Shown: positions 31,701 through 42,910, numbered from the stretch's first letter. The stretch: 64,000 nt of DNA from Caecitellus pseudoparvulus (GCA_965644315.1 CBFFRQ010000019.1:418057-482056), one strand, 5' to 3'. The notes: generated by a model not told the origin, from the sequence alone. Translations and numbers: made by a program.

Positions 31701-34700
31701 GGCGGCGGCGGGCGGCGCGACCGCGAGGCGGAGGCGGCGGCGGCCACGGTCGCAGCTGCGACCCGCTCAGCCCTGTCCGCCCCCACCCCCTATGACGTCG
31801 CCTACACCCCCACCCTGCACGGCGTGAAGGACGACGGTCGCAGCTTGCACTTGGAGCGGCAGGCACAGGAGTTTGCGACGTCGGCGCAGGCCGCGACGCG
31901 CCTGGCCGACGCGGCACGTCGCACAGCGACCAAGGCCCGCGAGCGCTGGCGCCGCGCCAGTGCCCTCGTCACCGCCCTGTCCACCCCATCCGCACAGTCA
32001 GCAGAGCAGGCTGGGGAGGGGGGGCGCCGTCGCCGCGGCCGCCGTCGTGACGGAGCAGGGGGCGGGGAGGGCGCTGCGGAAATTGACGCCGCGGCCCCCG
32101 ACCCCAAGCCCAAGAGCAAGCGCGGCGCCGGGTCCAAACGCAGAAAGAAGCGCAAGAACATGCCCCCCCCCGCAGCGCCGTCCTTCTCAGTGCCCCTCTC
32201 TGGTCGCACAGCGACGTTGGCGGGCGGCAAGCGGGGTCGCGGGAAGCAGGTCGCGCCCCGCGCGGCCCCGCAGTCGCCGCCGGACACCGCCCCCGCCCCG
32301 GACACCGCCGACATGATCGCGCACATCGGCAGCATCGCTGCGGATGCGGGGTCTATCCCCCGCGGTTTCGCCTCCCTACACCGGTCCTCTCGCTGGTACG
32401 GTCTGAACGAGGGGGGGGGCGGCGACTTCCTCACTGTGGCCACAGCCATGGCCACAATCCGGCGCATGGTGCGGGCCGTGCGAGCCCGCCGCCACGCCGC
32501 CGCTGCCCCCGACAGCCCTGACTCCGCCACTGGCTCCGCGGGGGGTGACTCCGGCGACAGCGACGTGTGGGGCGAGTCGCACCACCGTGAACGGCACGGC
32601 GAGTGGTGGGGCGCTGCGTTAACCCCCGAAGCCCGGCTGAGCCGCCGCGCAGAGGAGAGTCGCAAGAAGAGCGGCGCGGAAACCAGTCGCCTGTACACAC
32701 AGCTGCAGCTGAGTGTGAAACGCCAGCGCGTCGCGATGTCAAGTCGCCAGGAGGAAATCACAGCGCAGCACAAGGTGTACTTGAAGCTGTCAGCGGTGGC
32801 GGGGGGTGCTGCGGCGACGGGGGATGTGGATGCGGGGGGAGGGGGGGACCCCGCCCCCGAGGCTGGGGGGGGGGCGGCATCCGAGCCAGCGAAGGGCAAG
32901 GGCCTCACTGTGCGTTTCGGCGCAGAGGAGGGCGGCGGCAGCAGCGGCGGCAGCGACGCCGACAGCAGCGACGACGAGGCGACGGCGCTGGTCGCAGGCG
33001 CCGACAACTCCGCCGCAGCCCAGGCCACTGAGTGCGTGCGAGTCAGCCACATCGCAGCGGGGGGGCAGCACTCCCTCGCCATTGTGTCGGGCGGCGTGCT
33101 GTTCGCGGCGGGGTGCGGCGCGTCGGGGCAGCTGGGTCGCGGCGACCGGCACGATGCCCGAGCACCCTCCCTCGTCACCGCCCTGGCCCGCGTGCCCATC
33201 GTGAAGGTGGCGGCGGGGGCAGCCCACAGCCTGGCCGTGTCAGCTGACGGGCATGCGTTTGCCTGGGGGCGGGGGGCGGAGGGGCAGCTGGGGCTCGTGA
33301 CTGCCGCGGAAGCGTCCAGTGTAACGCACCACGTGCAGCCGCTGGTTGGCGGGGGCGACGAGGACACCGGCCCCGCGACGTATGTCCGCACACGGGAGGG
33401 CGGCGGTGACGCCCTCACACCCCGGCTGGTGTCCACCCTGGCGTCCAAGGGTGCGCGATGTCGGGTCGTGAGTCTCGCGGCAGGCGCCAACCACTCCCTG
33501 TTCCTCACCGTCACCGGCACCGTGTACGCGTGTGGCGAGAATACGGCGGGGCAGTGTGGTGTGGGGCACCGGGGCAGTGTGTTCGTGCCCACACCACTGG
33601 ACATGCCGGGAGGTGCCAGTGTATACCACGTGGCGGCGGGGACACGCCACAGTGCAGCTGTGGCGGGGGCGGGGGACGTGTACACGTGGGGGTTCGGCGG
33701 GAACGGGCGGCTGGGGCTGGGGGACGAGGAGGACCGTATTACGCCGCACCTCGTGCGCAGCATCTCCGTCAGCGCCAACACCGTCGTGTACCAGTACGAC
33801 GACGACGAGGATGAGACGGACGATGAGGAGGGGGGAGGAGGGGGGACATGGGGGGCTGAGGGCGAGGTCGGTTTCTACTCGCCCTCACGGGATACCTCAT
33901 CCCCTGCGAGGGGGGGGCGGCGCCAACGCAAGCTGTACCGATCGCGCGGTGTGCGGGTGCGCATGGTGGCGTGTGGTGACTCGCACACTGCTGCGTTGAC
34001 GGAGCACAAGACCGTGCTGACATGGGGTGGCAACGCCTCTGGGCAGCTGGGGTTGGGCCACACCTACGACCGCCACACGCCAGAGCTCGTGTGGAGCCTC
34101 GCTGGTAAGCAGGCAGTGTCTGAAGTGGCGCTGGGCATGGAGCACTCGGCGTTCGTGACGGAGAACGGCGGGCTGTTCACCTGCGGAAATTGGGAACTCG
34201 GCGCCCTGGGCCTCGGGCGCGCTTCCCGCGGCGGCGCGCACAGCAAGCCCACTGACAGGCGGTACCAGCCGCCCCCCGGCACAGGACCTCTGCACCTCGT
34301 CATTCCCGGTGGTGACCTGCAACCCGTGCGAACGGGGTTGGGTGGCACGCGCATCGTGACTGTACCGCGCCTGGTCAAGGCTCTTGTCGGCACACGTGTT
34401 CTGAGTGTGACGACGGGGCACTGCCACACGCTGGTCGTCAGCGACAGCCCCGCCCGCGCCCCCGACCACGTCGTGCCGCTGCTGTGTCGCAAGTACCACG
34501 CCACCAACGCCCTGCCGCCAGGGGCGGTGGTGGTGTACTACGCCGCTCTCGGCATTGGCGCAGCGGGGGCGGCCTGGACCAAGGCGCGACGGGCGGGGGA
34601 TATGGCCCGCCTCGTGCACCTGCGTGATGCGTGGCTGGGGCGTTTCGGGCCCCTGCTCTCCCTGCGTGAGGGGCCCACAGGCATGGCGGCGGCTATTTCC

Positions 34701-35372
34701 GCACACTCCGCTCGCACGCAGCGCGCCCTGTCCAGCCGCCGCCCCGCCAGTGCCTTTGGGCTGGGGACGAAAGGCGCGACCCGAGATCGGGCGGCTGCCC
34801 CCGCCAGTGGGACGGGCAGCAAGGCCGCCTCCAAGCGCAAGAAGACCCGCAAAGGCAAGCAACGCAGCAGGAGTGCGGCACGCAGCAGCCGGCCCGCCTC
34901 GGCCGCCGGCAGCGCTGTCAGTGGACGCGGGGGGGGGCTGGCCGCCTCCCCACGAGCCCCCCTCACGCAGCAGCCGGCTCCGGCGCCCGCTCCAGTCGTA
35001 CACCGCCCCCCCACGTACAGCGACACCATGCAGCGTGCAGCGGCAGTGTACGGCGTGCGACCAGTTTCTGCCCGCCGCCGACCCCGCGGGGAGTCACCGG
35101 GGCCCGATGGTGAGGAACAGGGTGGGCCCATGGTGGGCCCACGCCCCGATGCGCAGCACGGCCCTGGACCTGCACCCCCGTCCTACCCAGTGCGACCTCA
35201 GAGCGCGACGGAGCGTGGTCGGGGGGGGCCGCGCGGCCGGCTGCTGCGACCTGCCAGTGCCAAGCCCATGCTGCGACAGCACACAGCGGCACCTGGCATT
35301 GCTGAAGCAGGGGCGTGGCACGGCAGTCGTGTGGCGGATCACCGACCCACGCAACGCAGCGAATACAAGTGA
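19776..35372 (+). CDS. Giant multidomain protein (about 5,100 aa): C2-like, IQ, Calx-beta-like, RCC1
   Basis: A 160-bp first exon (ATG at 19776, donor GTGAGG) joins in phase to one 15,152-bp exon starting at 20221, giving 5,103 residues. Modules by nucleotide position: Lys-rich repeats ending KRSKEEK (20640-20830); a C2-like beta domain (21730-22130); four to five IQ-type helices such as LQAQYRGWQGR (22200-22560), which bind calmodulin; a Calx-beta-like domain (25035-25365: VEGGSADMY, LVFSPRNWFIPQ); a ubiquitin-fold or doublecortin-like candidate (25935-26280); and RCC1 repeats (33025-34450) with six G-QLG blade motifs such as ASGQLGRGD and GNGRLGLGD. The rest is low-complexity, rich in Gly, Ser, Arg and Ala, with poly-Gly from G-runs. 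It probably acts as a calcium/calmodulin-responsive scaffold, perhaps at cytoskeleton or flagellum; this is inference. Long antisense open frames here are composition artefacts. Confidence 0.85.
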
Positions 35373-35588
35373 CTCCGCGGACCCACCCACCCCGCACTGC
35401 GTGGCCCCGCGCCCAGGCAGTGGCTTCTACAATGCAGATCACAGTACTGCACACGAGCCACACTGCCCTTTGGCACATCCCAGCGTGTGGTGCCTGTGCC
35501 CACACGCTGCGGCCGATGCGTCGGCAGCGGCGCCAGGCAAACAGCTGCCTCAGCTGCCGCTGTCACCCGCAACGAGCGGCAGCTGAGC

Positions 35589-37480
35589 ATGGCGCGTGAG
35601 ACACAGTCGAAATGGATGTCAGCGCTGTTCGTGTTCAATGTCATTGTGGCCACTGGCACGTTCGCGCTGCCGCGCATCTTCTTTGAGGCTGGCATGGTGG
35701 CGAGTTGTGTGCGTTTTGGCAGCGTTTCGCGATCCCCCGACCAGCGCCACCACCGCCCCCACGCACGCCCACATGACAGCTGTTCCTCATCTTCGTCGTG
35801 TGCTTGACCCACATCACAGCCATGTTCATCATGGAGACGCTGACAACCGTGGGAGTGCTGCAGCACTACGGCGTCGCGACGGCAGAGGGGGATGTGGCAG
35901 TGGTGTGCCGGCCGCATCACTCGCACCTCGCCGATGCGGAGGGCAGCAGCGGGCCAGACGCCAGGCGGGGCGAGCAGGGCGACATCGTCTGGCCCACACA
36001 AGTGGCGCAGTTGAACAAGGCTCTGCTCCCCCCCGCCTGGCGCCTGGTCTGGTTCGCTGTCCTGGTGCTGTACCTGTATCCAGACGTCGCCATCTACGCT
36101 GTGTTCATCCCCGACACCGTGCAGGTGGTGTTCCCACACATACACCTGCAGCACCTGCCGTGGTTCGACTTGGTGCTGCGGGGGCCTGGCGTGTACTACG
36201 GCGCGCTGGCCCTCGCTGCTCTCGCTCTCACGCCGCTGGTGTTTGGCACATTCAAAGGCACGACGGGCATTCAAATCGTCACTTGCATCACCCGGAACGC
36301 GCTGCTGGGCACCATGATCGTAGTGGCCATAGGCATGGCCACAGGAGTCGACTGGGGACAGGTGACTCACGCGCCTGGCGACGAGGTGGACCCCGCCCCC
36401 CTCCCGGCCAACGCATCCAGCGACCCGTTGCCCCCCCCCGCAACCCTTGCCGCTGCCGACCTGCCTTGGTTCAACCCCAGCAAGGTGCCCCTGCTGTTCG
36501 GCGGCCTCGTCTATGCCACCATCCACCAGCAGTACATCGGAACACTCCTGGCACCAATGAAGAACAAGACGCGGAACATACTCCCCGTGCACATCGGCGT
36601 GCTGGCGGTGGTGACCGCGTACTACATCGTGCTGTGTGTTTCGGCAGTGGTGGCGTTTGCGCCGTTTGAGGGGCGTGGTGACGCCAGCACTGCCAGTGGC
36701 AAGTGCACTGCACTTACGCCGCACGCCTGTGGACTGCAGGAGCTGTACACCTTCAACTTCGGCTTCCTGCAGCCACGCTGGGCGGCCCGGGCTCTGGCCA
36801 TGGCCCCCCTCCTCGGCATGGTTAGTGTCTTCCCCATCATCAGCATCACCCTGCGGGACAATTTGATGCTGACGCTGTCGGCGGTGCTGGCTGCTGTGGG
36901 GGGGGTGGGCCCATACCAGCGCCTTGCAGAAGCCGACCCCGACCCTGCCAGCCGCCAGCCGGAGGTGGAACTGGCACACCGCTCGGCAGGCGGCGCAACC
37001 GGAACACACAGTGACTCGGAACACGCAGAGGAGTGGGAGGTGCGCCCCCTGCGGGGTCGGCGGCAGTCTGCGGCGTCAGCACCAGCGGTGCAGACGCCCA
37101 CCCCCACTTGCGCCGCACGGTGGGCCCACTCCCTCGCTTCCCCCAGTGACACACCCTTGTCAGTGCGTGTTGCCTTTGGCCTCCTGGCAGTCGTGCCGGC
37201 GTACATCACAGCTGCATACACCCGCGACATTGACTTCTTGCTTCGCATCGTGGGTTGCTACGGCGGCACATTCATTGCCTTTTGCATGCCGTGTGTCCTG
37301 GTGCACTACGCTCGACAGGCACAGGCCCTGCCCCTGCGCGGGTTCGGAACAGTCGGGGAACACCCCTCTGTGTTCCACGCGCCTGCCCAGTCGCAGTGGT
37401 GGACCACCCTCATTGCGGGGTTTGCGGGCGTCGCCCTGGTGGTGAACACATACACAATCGCGACCGACGCGGGCGCATGA
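35589..37480 (+). CDS. Amino-acid transporter-like membrane protein (AAAP type)
   Basis: Two exons, 35589-35708 and 35780-37480, in phase 0 across a 71-bp intron with a GTGCGT donor; 606 residues. The first helix (FVFNVIVATGTFALP followed by a Gly) has the unwound TM1 pattern of the AAAP/APC fold, where the backbone binds substrate. About eleven hydrophobic helices follow. A long polar, Pro/Ser/Glu-rich loop interrupts the helices at about nt 36910-37120, and a shorter one at about 36380-36460. The family moves amino acids with protons across plasma or vacuolar membranes. Substrate cannot be read from sequence. It lies 217 bp downstream of the giant gene and is convergent with the polycystin gene (119 bp apart). 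Confidence 0.75.
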
Positions 37481-37599
37481 GGCGGCCTGGTATGCTACAT
37501 TGCATTACTTGCACTGCACTGCACCGTTTCTGCACACTGGGGTGCGGTTGGGGCGACCGGGCACACACCACTCACCCGCCCCCGCCACACGCCCCGCCA

Positions 37600-40500
37600 C
37601 TAAGCAAAGAAATCCATGCCGTCCGAATCCCCACCAGCCTTGTCGTAAATGTCGTCACCACTGCTGCCCCCCTCCACCACCTCGTCCTCCTCCTCCTCAA
37701 ACGCCGCCGGCACCGTCCCCGTGCCCTTCCCATGCACCTTCACGTACGCCTTGTGGGCCGCCCACCCCGGCGGCACCTCCCACTGACTCGCCCCCGTCAG
37801 CAAGTGCACGAAGAAGACATCGCCCTCCTCATCCGGACCGATGCGCCGCCACTCGTACTGCCCTGCCCGTGCAGCTGCCTCCGCCGCCCGCACCGTCGCC
37901 TCGTCGTAGTCGCCTTCTGGGGACTCATCCTCCGCCCCCGACGAGGGCGCCCCGCCACCGTCGCTGTCAGAGCCCACACGCTCCCCCACAGAGCCCGCCT
38001 CTTCGTCACTGCTGTCGTGCCCCGCGAAGAAACCGCCGCCCCCCCCCTCGTCGCTGTCCTCCTCCTCCCCCTCAGCCACCACGCTGGGGCGGCTGTACCG
38101 GGGGCTGCTCGCAGCGACCATGCGAGCCTCTCGCGACTCGTGGTCGCTGCCCCGCCGATTGCGCACCCGGACTGTGCCACCCCCCAGACGCTGCAGTGGG
38201 TTGGGCACGCTGGCGCCCGACCCGCGACCTGAGGTCGTACCTGGGTCCCCCCCGCCGCGACCCGGCGACCCCGGGGGTGTCCACTTCACGCCAGGCCCGC
38301 CCTTGGCTGCTGCATCGTCAGTGGGCCCACCGCTGGGCCCACTGCCCAGCATGGCGCCACCCTGCTTCGGCACCATGCTGGCTCGCCCACGGGCGCGGCT
38401 GGCAAAGCCCTTCAGGCGCACAGCCGTGGCCAGGCCCATGGTGCCGCCGATGAGCATGCTGGCACGGCGCTTGGCGGCCTTGCTGGGGGTGTGGGGGTGT
38501 GCCCCTGTCCCCATGCCCATCGCCACGGGGACGCCTTGGACGGGGGCGGCGTTCGACCCGTCTGGCCCGCCCCCCCCCTCCTCCTCCTCATCCTCCTCCT
38601 CATCATCGTCATCGTAGTACTGCTCCTCCTCCTGCAGAATGATGTCCTCGAAGCGGGTGATGGACTCGCACAGGTCCAGGAGCATCTTGCAGAAACGGTC
38701 GGAGTCCACCTTGCTGCGGAAATCGAGGCGGTACGTCGTCTCCAGGTTGTCCATCACGTCGTCGTCCAGCAACGCCTGGTCCACGCCAGCCGAAGAGAAC
38801 ACCAGTGTCAGCATGCGGGGGAAGGCCTGTGGCGCCTCCACCTGCACCAGCTGCACGAGGGGCAGGCGTTTCTTCAGGCGCAGGTTCTGGTCGAAATTGT
38901 ACAGCATCATGGTCTCCGTGTCGATCCACAGCCACCGGCGCTGGCGCAGGCCGTGGGAATTCACCTTGGTAGCACTGAACGCTTCCCGTTGGTGTGCAAG
39001 GAACTTCTCATAGGGCGGCACGTGGCGGCGGACGTGCCCCATCATCTCCACATCGTGCAGGTCGTGAAACAGCTCCACCAGCTTCTCCGCGTCCTCGTCG
39101 GGGGGGATGATGGAGGACCGCGCCCGGCTGAGGTTCATCTTGTTGGCGCCTGCGATGAGGTAGGACAGCTCCGACACCGTCACGTACATGCTGTCCGTGT
39201 CTCGCTCCTTCTCGTACAGGCTCTCGAAGTAGTGGAACAGGTCCACGTCGTTGCGCGTGTGCGCCAGCACGTAGCACCGCTCCATCTGCTGGTAGAACTC
39301 GTTCAGCTTCTCGATGTAGGCGAGGTGTTCCCCCACCGCCTGCTCCTCGTTGTGCCCCGACAAGCCCTCCGCGTCAATGACACTCTCGCGCAGGCCCGTC
39401 GCAGTGGACACGGCGCGGGGGCGTGCCGCACTGGACTTGCGGCGTGTCGAGCCCAGCTCGATGTCCCCCTCGCTGGCAGAGGTGCTGGTGCTGCGGGCGG
39501 ACACAGTGGAGCCTGACCGCCCGCTCCCCACGGGGTTGGACACCTCCACCGCGTCCCGGGCTCGGTGGGAGGCGGACCAGCCCTTGCTGCGCGTCACGGC
39601 GTCGAAGCAGCAGAGCAGGAAACGCCCCCGACCACACCGGCGGTACCACATGGGCAGCAAGTACTTCTCCCGCACCATGGACAGGTACGTCGGCACGGTG
39701 TCCTTCCAGCGGTCAGTGGTTTTGAGGTCTTCGTGCACCTCGTCGAAGTACTCGGTGACGATACCGATGAACATGTTCAGGAGCACCAGGAACACCATGC
39801 CGACGTAGAGGGAGAAGAAGACCCCCGCCAGCTGCGGCCGGGTGCGTGTGAGGAGGTGGTAGTTGAAGTCGCCCAGGGGGAAGCGCAGGAGGGTTGAGAA
39901 GGAGGACTGGTAGTTGTGGAACTCCGTCATGGCGAAGCCGAAGGACAACCACCCCGTCCAGGCGAAGCCCCCCACCAGCACCACGAAGCCGACGATGAAG
40001 GAGACGATGTCCATGGCTGCCCACCGCAGGGTGAGCCAGATGCTGACCATGTTCTTGGACACGCCCAGGAACTTGAACATCTTCACCGCCATGAGCAGGC
40101 CCACGAGGCCCCCCACGCTGAAGGTGGTCACGTACATCTCCCCGATGTCGTACAAGTCCTCGTACTCTGACGAATTCACGTCGAACTTGCGCCACGTCCC
40201 CTCGGCCACCACTGACAGCCACCCCACCATGTACACGAAGCAGCACCCCAGCAGCGTCAGCTCGAAGCCGGTGCGGAAGGAGAACAGGCGCGCGAACTTG
40301 GACCGGCTGCGCACGATGCGTGCCACCTCCCCGTACAGGTAGCAGCCCCAGGAAATGACAAAGGCCACTTCCAGCAGGGCCCGGGCTTGGTCTGTGAGGG
40401 ATTCGTAGGGGGACACGCGCCAGGTGTAGAACCACGCCTGGCGCACGAGCAGCCCCATCTCGAAGAACTCAAACACGATGCGGGCGTTCGTGGCCATGCG

Positions 40501-41721
40501 CGTGTTGGTGTTGTACAGGTTGAAGTCCACGGACAGTGACCGAGTGCCTCGATCCACCCACCGCTCGTAGAACAGGCGGTCCAGCGCCGCTGCCGCCCCA
40601 GCCCTGTCACGCGGCAGGTACGTTGGGTACCCCCCTGTACCGTACGAGCCGTGGTAGCCAAAGAGGCCATTCAGCTCCGCCATGCCCTCCTGGAACCTGT
40701 ACACTGAGCACTGTGACGTGAGGTTGCCGGTGACGGGGTCCCACGCACACCGCCGGAAGGGCTCCTTCTCCTGCGTTTCGAAGGTCCACTCGGAGAAGCA
40801 CGTGCCGTCCAGCGTGTCGAAGCGGCCCATGGGCTGCTTCACCCCCGTCACGGGGTTCACGTGCACCACCGTGTCATCCTCGAACCGCCGCACGGAGCAG
40901 GAGTCATTGCCGACACGCGCCTGCCGCAGGCGCACCTGCCCCACGAGGCGGAAGTAGTTCAGCGCCGTGCCCAGCTCGGTGCGTGTGAAGTTGTCACCGT
41001 TGTACCACTCCGTGGGGTACAGGCCGTTCAGCAGCGGCCCCCGCAGCCACGACCAGACCTCTTGGTACGTCATGATTTCGTGGAAGTTCTTCTTGTACTG
41101 CGCGCCGGGGAACTCCTCGTCCAGGAACAAGTCCATGAGTGCGTTGTTGCTGCCGTATTCCGCTTGCACGTCCACCACGTTCTGCGTGATGGCCAGGAAG
41201 ATGCACGCGAAGCAGAGGAACAGCAACGCCTCCCGTGCCGTGCGGTCACGGTAGATCTTGTACACTGCCTGCAGCCCGTCGCGCACGGGGATGGCCTTCT
41301 TGTCACGCAGTTGTGCGGCGGCGTCGCTGAGCTTGAGGCTGCGCGCAGGCCGCCGGGCGGCTGGCGTGGGCACGGTGGAGGGGCCGCCTCGCCGCATGGC
41401 TGCGACAGGGTTGGCCACCGTCGCGCCGCTGGTTGTGGAGGAAGGCGCAGCTTTGCTGTCCATGTTGCCCGGTGAAGTGGGAGGTGCGCCGTTCCCCTTG
41501 AATGCTTGCAGCGCAGCCACGTCAACTCCAGTCAGGGAGGCCCGGTTCCCGCCCACCAGAATGCGGCCACTGCCACTTGTCGCCGAAAGGCTCTTACGAT
41601 TGCCCTTGCCGGCGCTGGCTCCCACTGTGTGGCTGCGCCGGCGCCTGCGGAGGGGGGGCGTGGCAGATGCAGTGCAGCAGGCAGTGCAGCGTTTCAGCGC
41701 GTGCAGTTCACTGCGGTGCAC
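37600..41721 (-). CDS. Polycystin-2-like TRP channel with PH-like and WW domains
   Basis: Open frame of up to 1,373 codons. The first ATG in frame is at 41463; a CCTCCGCAG acceptor near 41645 suggests an upstream exon, so the 5' end is open. Hydrophobic S1 (about nt 41170-41230) precedes a ~250-residue extracellular polycystin domain (LNGLYPTEWYNGDNF, GSYGTGGYPTYLP). S2-S6 span 39740-40400, with the pore segment FSTLLRFPLGDFNYHLL and S6 FVLLNMFIGIVTEYFDEV-like residues. Polycystins are cation channels, often in cilia or flagella. After S6 come a helical region, a PH-like segment (about nt 38640-38960: RQRRWLWIDTETMMLYNF), an acidic low-complexity stretch, and a C-terminal WW domain (37765-37860: YEWRRIGPD, then SQWEVPPGW). 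No EF hand is evident. The channel assignment is firm; the added domains make the architecture unusual. Confidence 0.9.
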   Translation of the reverse strand: MHRSELHALKRCTACCTASATPPLRRRRRSHTVGASAGKGNRKSLSATSGSGRILVGGNRASLTGVDVAALQAFKGNGAPPTSPGNMDSKAAPSSTTSGATVANPVAAMRRGGPSTVPTPAARRPARSLKLSDAAAQLRDKKAIPVRDGLQAVYKIYRDRTAREALLFLCFACIFLAITQNVVDVQAEYGSNNALMDLFLDEEFPGAQYKKNFHEIMTYQEVWSWLRGPLLNGLYPTEWYNGDNFTRTELGTALNYFRLVGQVRLRQARVGNDSCSVRRFEDDTVVHVNPVTGVKQPMGRFDTLDGTCFSEWTFETQEKEPFRRCAWDPVTGNLTSQCSVYRFQEGMAELNGLFGYHGSYGTGGYPTYLPRDRAGAAAALDRLFYERWVDRGTRSLSVDFNLYNTNTRMATNARIVFEFFEMGLLVRQAWFYTWRVSPYESLTDQARALLEVAFVISWGCYLYGEVARIVRSRSKFARLFSFRTGFELTLLGCCFVYMVGWLSVVAEGTWRKFDVNSSEYEDLYDIGEMYVTTFSVGGLVGLLMAVKMFKFLGVSKNMVSIWLTLRWAAMDIVSFIVGFVVLVGGFAWTGWLSFGFAMTEFHNYQSSFSTLLRFPLGDFNYHLLTRTRPQLAGVFFSLYVGMVFLVLLNMFIGIVTEYFDEVHEDLKTTDRWKDTVPTYLSMVREKYLLPMWYRRCGRGRFLLCCFDAVTRSKGWSASHRARDAVEVSNPVGSGRSGSTVSARSTSTSASEGDIELGSTRRKSSAARPRAVSTATGLRESVIDAEGLSGHNEEQAVGEHLAYIEKLNEFYQQMERCYVLAHTRNDVDLFHYFESLYEKERDTDSMYVTVSELSYLIAGANKMNLSRARSSIIPPDEDAEKLVELFHDLHDVEMMGHVRRHVPPYEKFLAHQREAFSATKVNSHGLRQRRWLWIDTETMMLYNFDQNLRLKKRLPLVQLVQVEAPQAFPRMLTLVFSSAGVDQALLDDDVMDNLETTYRLDFRSKVDSDRFCKMLLDLCESITRFEDIILQEEEQYYDDDDEEEDEEEEGGGGPDGSNAAPVQGVPVAMGMGTGAHPHTPSKAAKRRASMLIGGTMGLATAVRLKGFASRARGRASMVPKQGGAMLGSGPSGGPTDDAAAKGGPGVKWTPPGSPGRGGGDPGTTSGRGSGASVPNPLQRLGGGTVRVRNRRGSDHESREARMVAASSPRYSRPSVVAEGEEEDSDEGGGGGFFAGHDSSDEEAGSVGERVGSDSDGGGAPSSGAEDESPEGDYDEATVRAAEAAARAGQYEWRRIGPDEEGDVFFVHLLTGASQWEVPPGWAAHKAYVKVHGKGTGTVPAAFEEEEDEVVEGGSSGDDIYDKAGGDSDGMDFFA

Positions 41722-42910
41722 GCGGCACAGGGCGGGCTGTTCCTGCCCGGACAGAGGCAGCTACGTCATGTGCGTGCCCTTGCAGCCCACACCACACGTG
41801 CGCACGGGGCAGCTCGGGAGAGTGGCAATAGGCGGCGCACAGGTGGACGGGCGCGTGACACCCTGACGCACACCGCGCCAGTGTTCCCCAGCACCAATGC
41901 CAACCGAGGCAGCATGTGAAGTTCGCCCACCCAGCACTTCCCCGCCCCGTCATACAGTGCTCAGCCAGCGCTGCCTCGGTGGCAGCGCAACCCGACAGGA
42001 GCACAAGCGTTTCGCGCCGGCCAGTACGCACTCTGCTTCGACCAGCCCTGCTCCAGTGGGGTTCGTCGTCCACGTGGAGCTGTCTACGCGTGATAGACGC
42101 TTAGATTTGTCGTGACCACCCCCTGTTCCCGAGGAGGCGCCCTGGCTGCTGGTGGTGGCGGATGAGGGCAGGGCTCCGCTCCCTGCAGCTGTTGAGGTGC
42201 CGCTTTCAGCTGCAGGCTGCGTTGCCCGGCCCCAGGACAGCCACCTGCTGCTCATACGCAAGCAGGGCTGAGCTGGTCTGCTTCACAGCAGGCCTCAGCT
42301 CCGCGCACTGCTGTGCGAGGTGCAGGGAGGCCACGAGCTTTGCGCCGTCCAGCAACGCAAGCCGCAGCGACCGCACCCGGACCCTGAGCTCGACGCAGGG
42401 CATGTACACGCCCAAGTCAGCGTGGAGGGCGGCCTGTGGATTTGTTGTGTGTGTTTTGTCCGTGGCTAATGCATTGATTGTCCGCTGCTGACCTTCCGCT
42501 GTGTCAGCAGAAGCGGAAGGCTGTGTTTGGCTGTGAGCGCAGGTGGCAGGCGGGGGAGGGGGGCACGGCGCAGCCGGGGACACAGTGAGGAAAAACTGGT
42601 GCGCCTTCTTCAATCATAGAGTCGTGGACTGTGCGTCGGGTGTTCAAGCACTCCTGCACGCCGAGGACAAAGAGCACTGCACACAGCTTGCACGCAATCC
42701 GGCAGCCACACCTCTCAGCGCCTTCAATGCAATGCAGGGGGGGGGGGTGCATTCGCCTTGCACACAAAACTCAAACACTTTATATACTGCACTGCGCTGA
42801 AGTTCTCTGCTTCAGCACCTGTGCCCGCTTCAGACGCCTCAGACAGGCCTGCTTGCAGAAAGGAATTTCCGCACTGAACTCAGTGCTGAGCCCTCCGCAG
42901 GTGAGCAGCC
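41722..42910. other. Region between polycystin and F-box-like genes
   Basis: About 1.2 kb. The left part probably holds the promoter and 5' exon(s) of the polycystin gene. A possible minus-strand coding exon sits at 42206-42613 (listed separately). The right part carries a TTTATATA stretch at 42778-42785, about 125 bp before the next plus-strand start, which could serve as a core promoter. Confidence 0.35.
42206..42613 (-). CDS. Possible small helical protein or exon
   Basis: A 135-codon frame whose second half (from about nt 42415 down) is a plausible amphipathic helix rich in Leu, Arg, Ala and Gln and free of low-complexity bias. The first half looks less protein-like. No family is recognised. 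The downstream minus-strand frame (41950-42261) could be a following exon. It may also be chance in GC-rich DNA. Confidence 0.25.
   Translation of the reverse strand: MKKAHQFFLTVSPAAPCPPPPPATCAHSQTQPSASADTAEGQQRTINALATDKTHTTNPQAALHADLGVYMPCVELRVRVRSLRLALLDGAKLVASLHLAQQCAELRPAVKQTSSALLAYEQQVAVLGPGNAACS

Noticed and set aside
20189-35003. Long antisense frames of 300-660 codons opposite the giant gene
   Set aside because: They are Pro/Arg/Ser-rich shadows of GC-rich codons, without domains, and the sense strand carries recognisable C2-like, IQ and RCC1 modules.
35339-37024. 561-codon antisense frame over the amino-acid transporter
   Set aside because: No family features; the sense strand gives a phased two-exon transporter with membrane helices.
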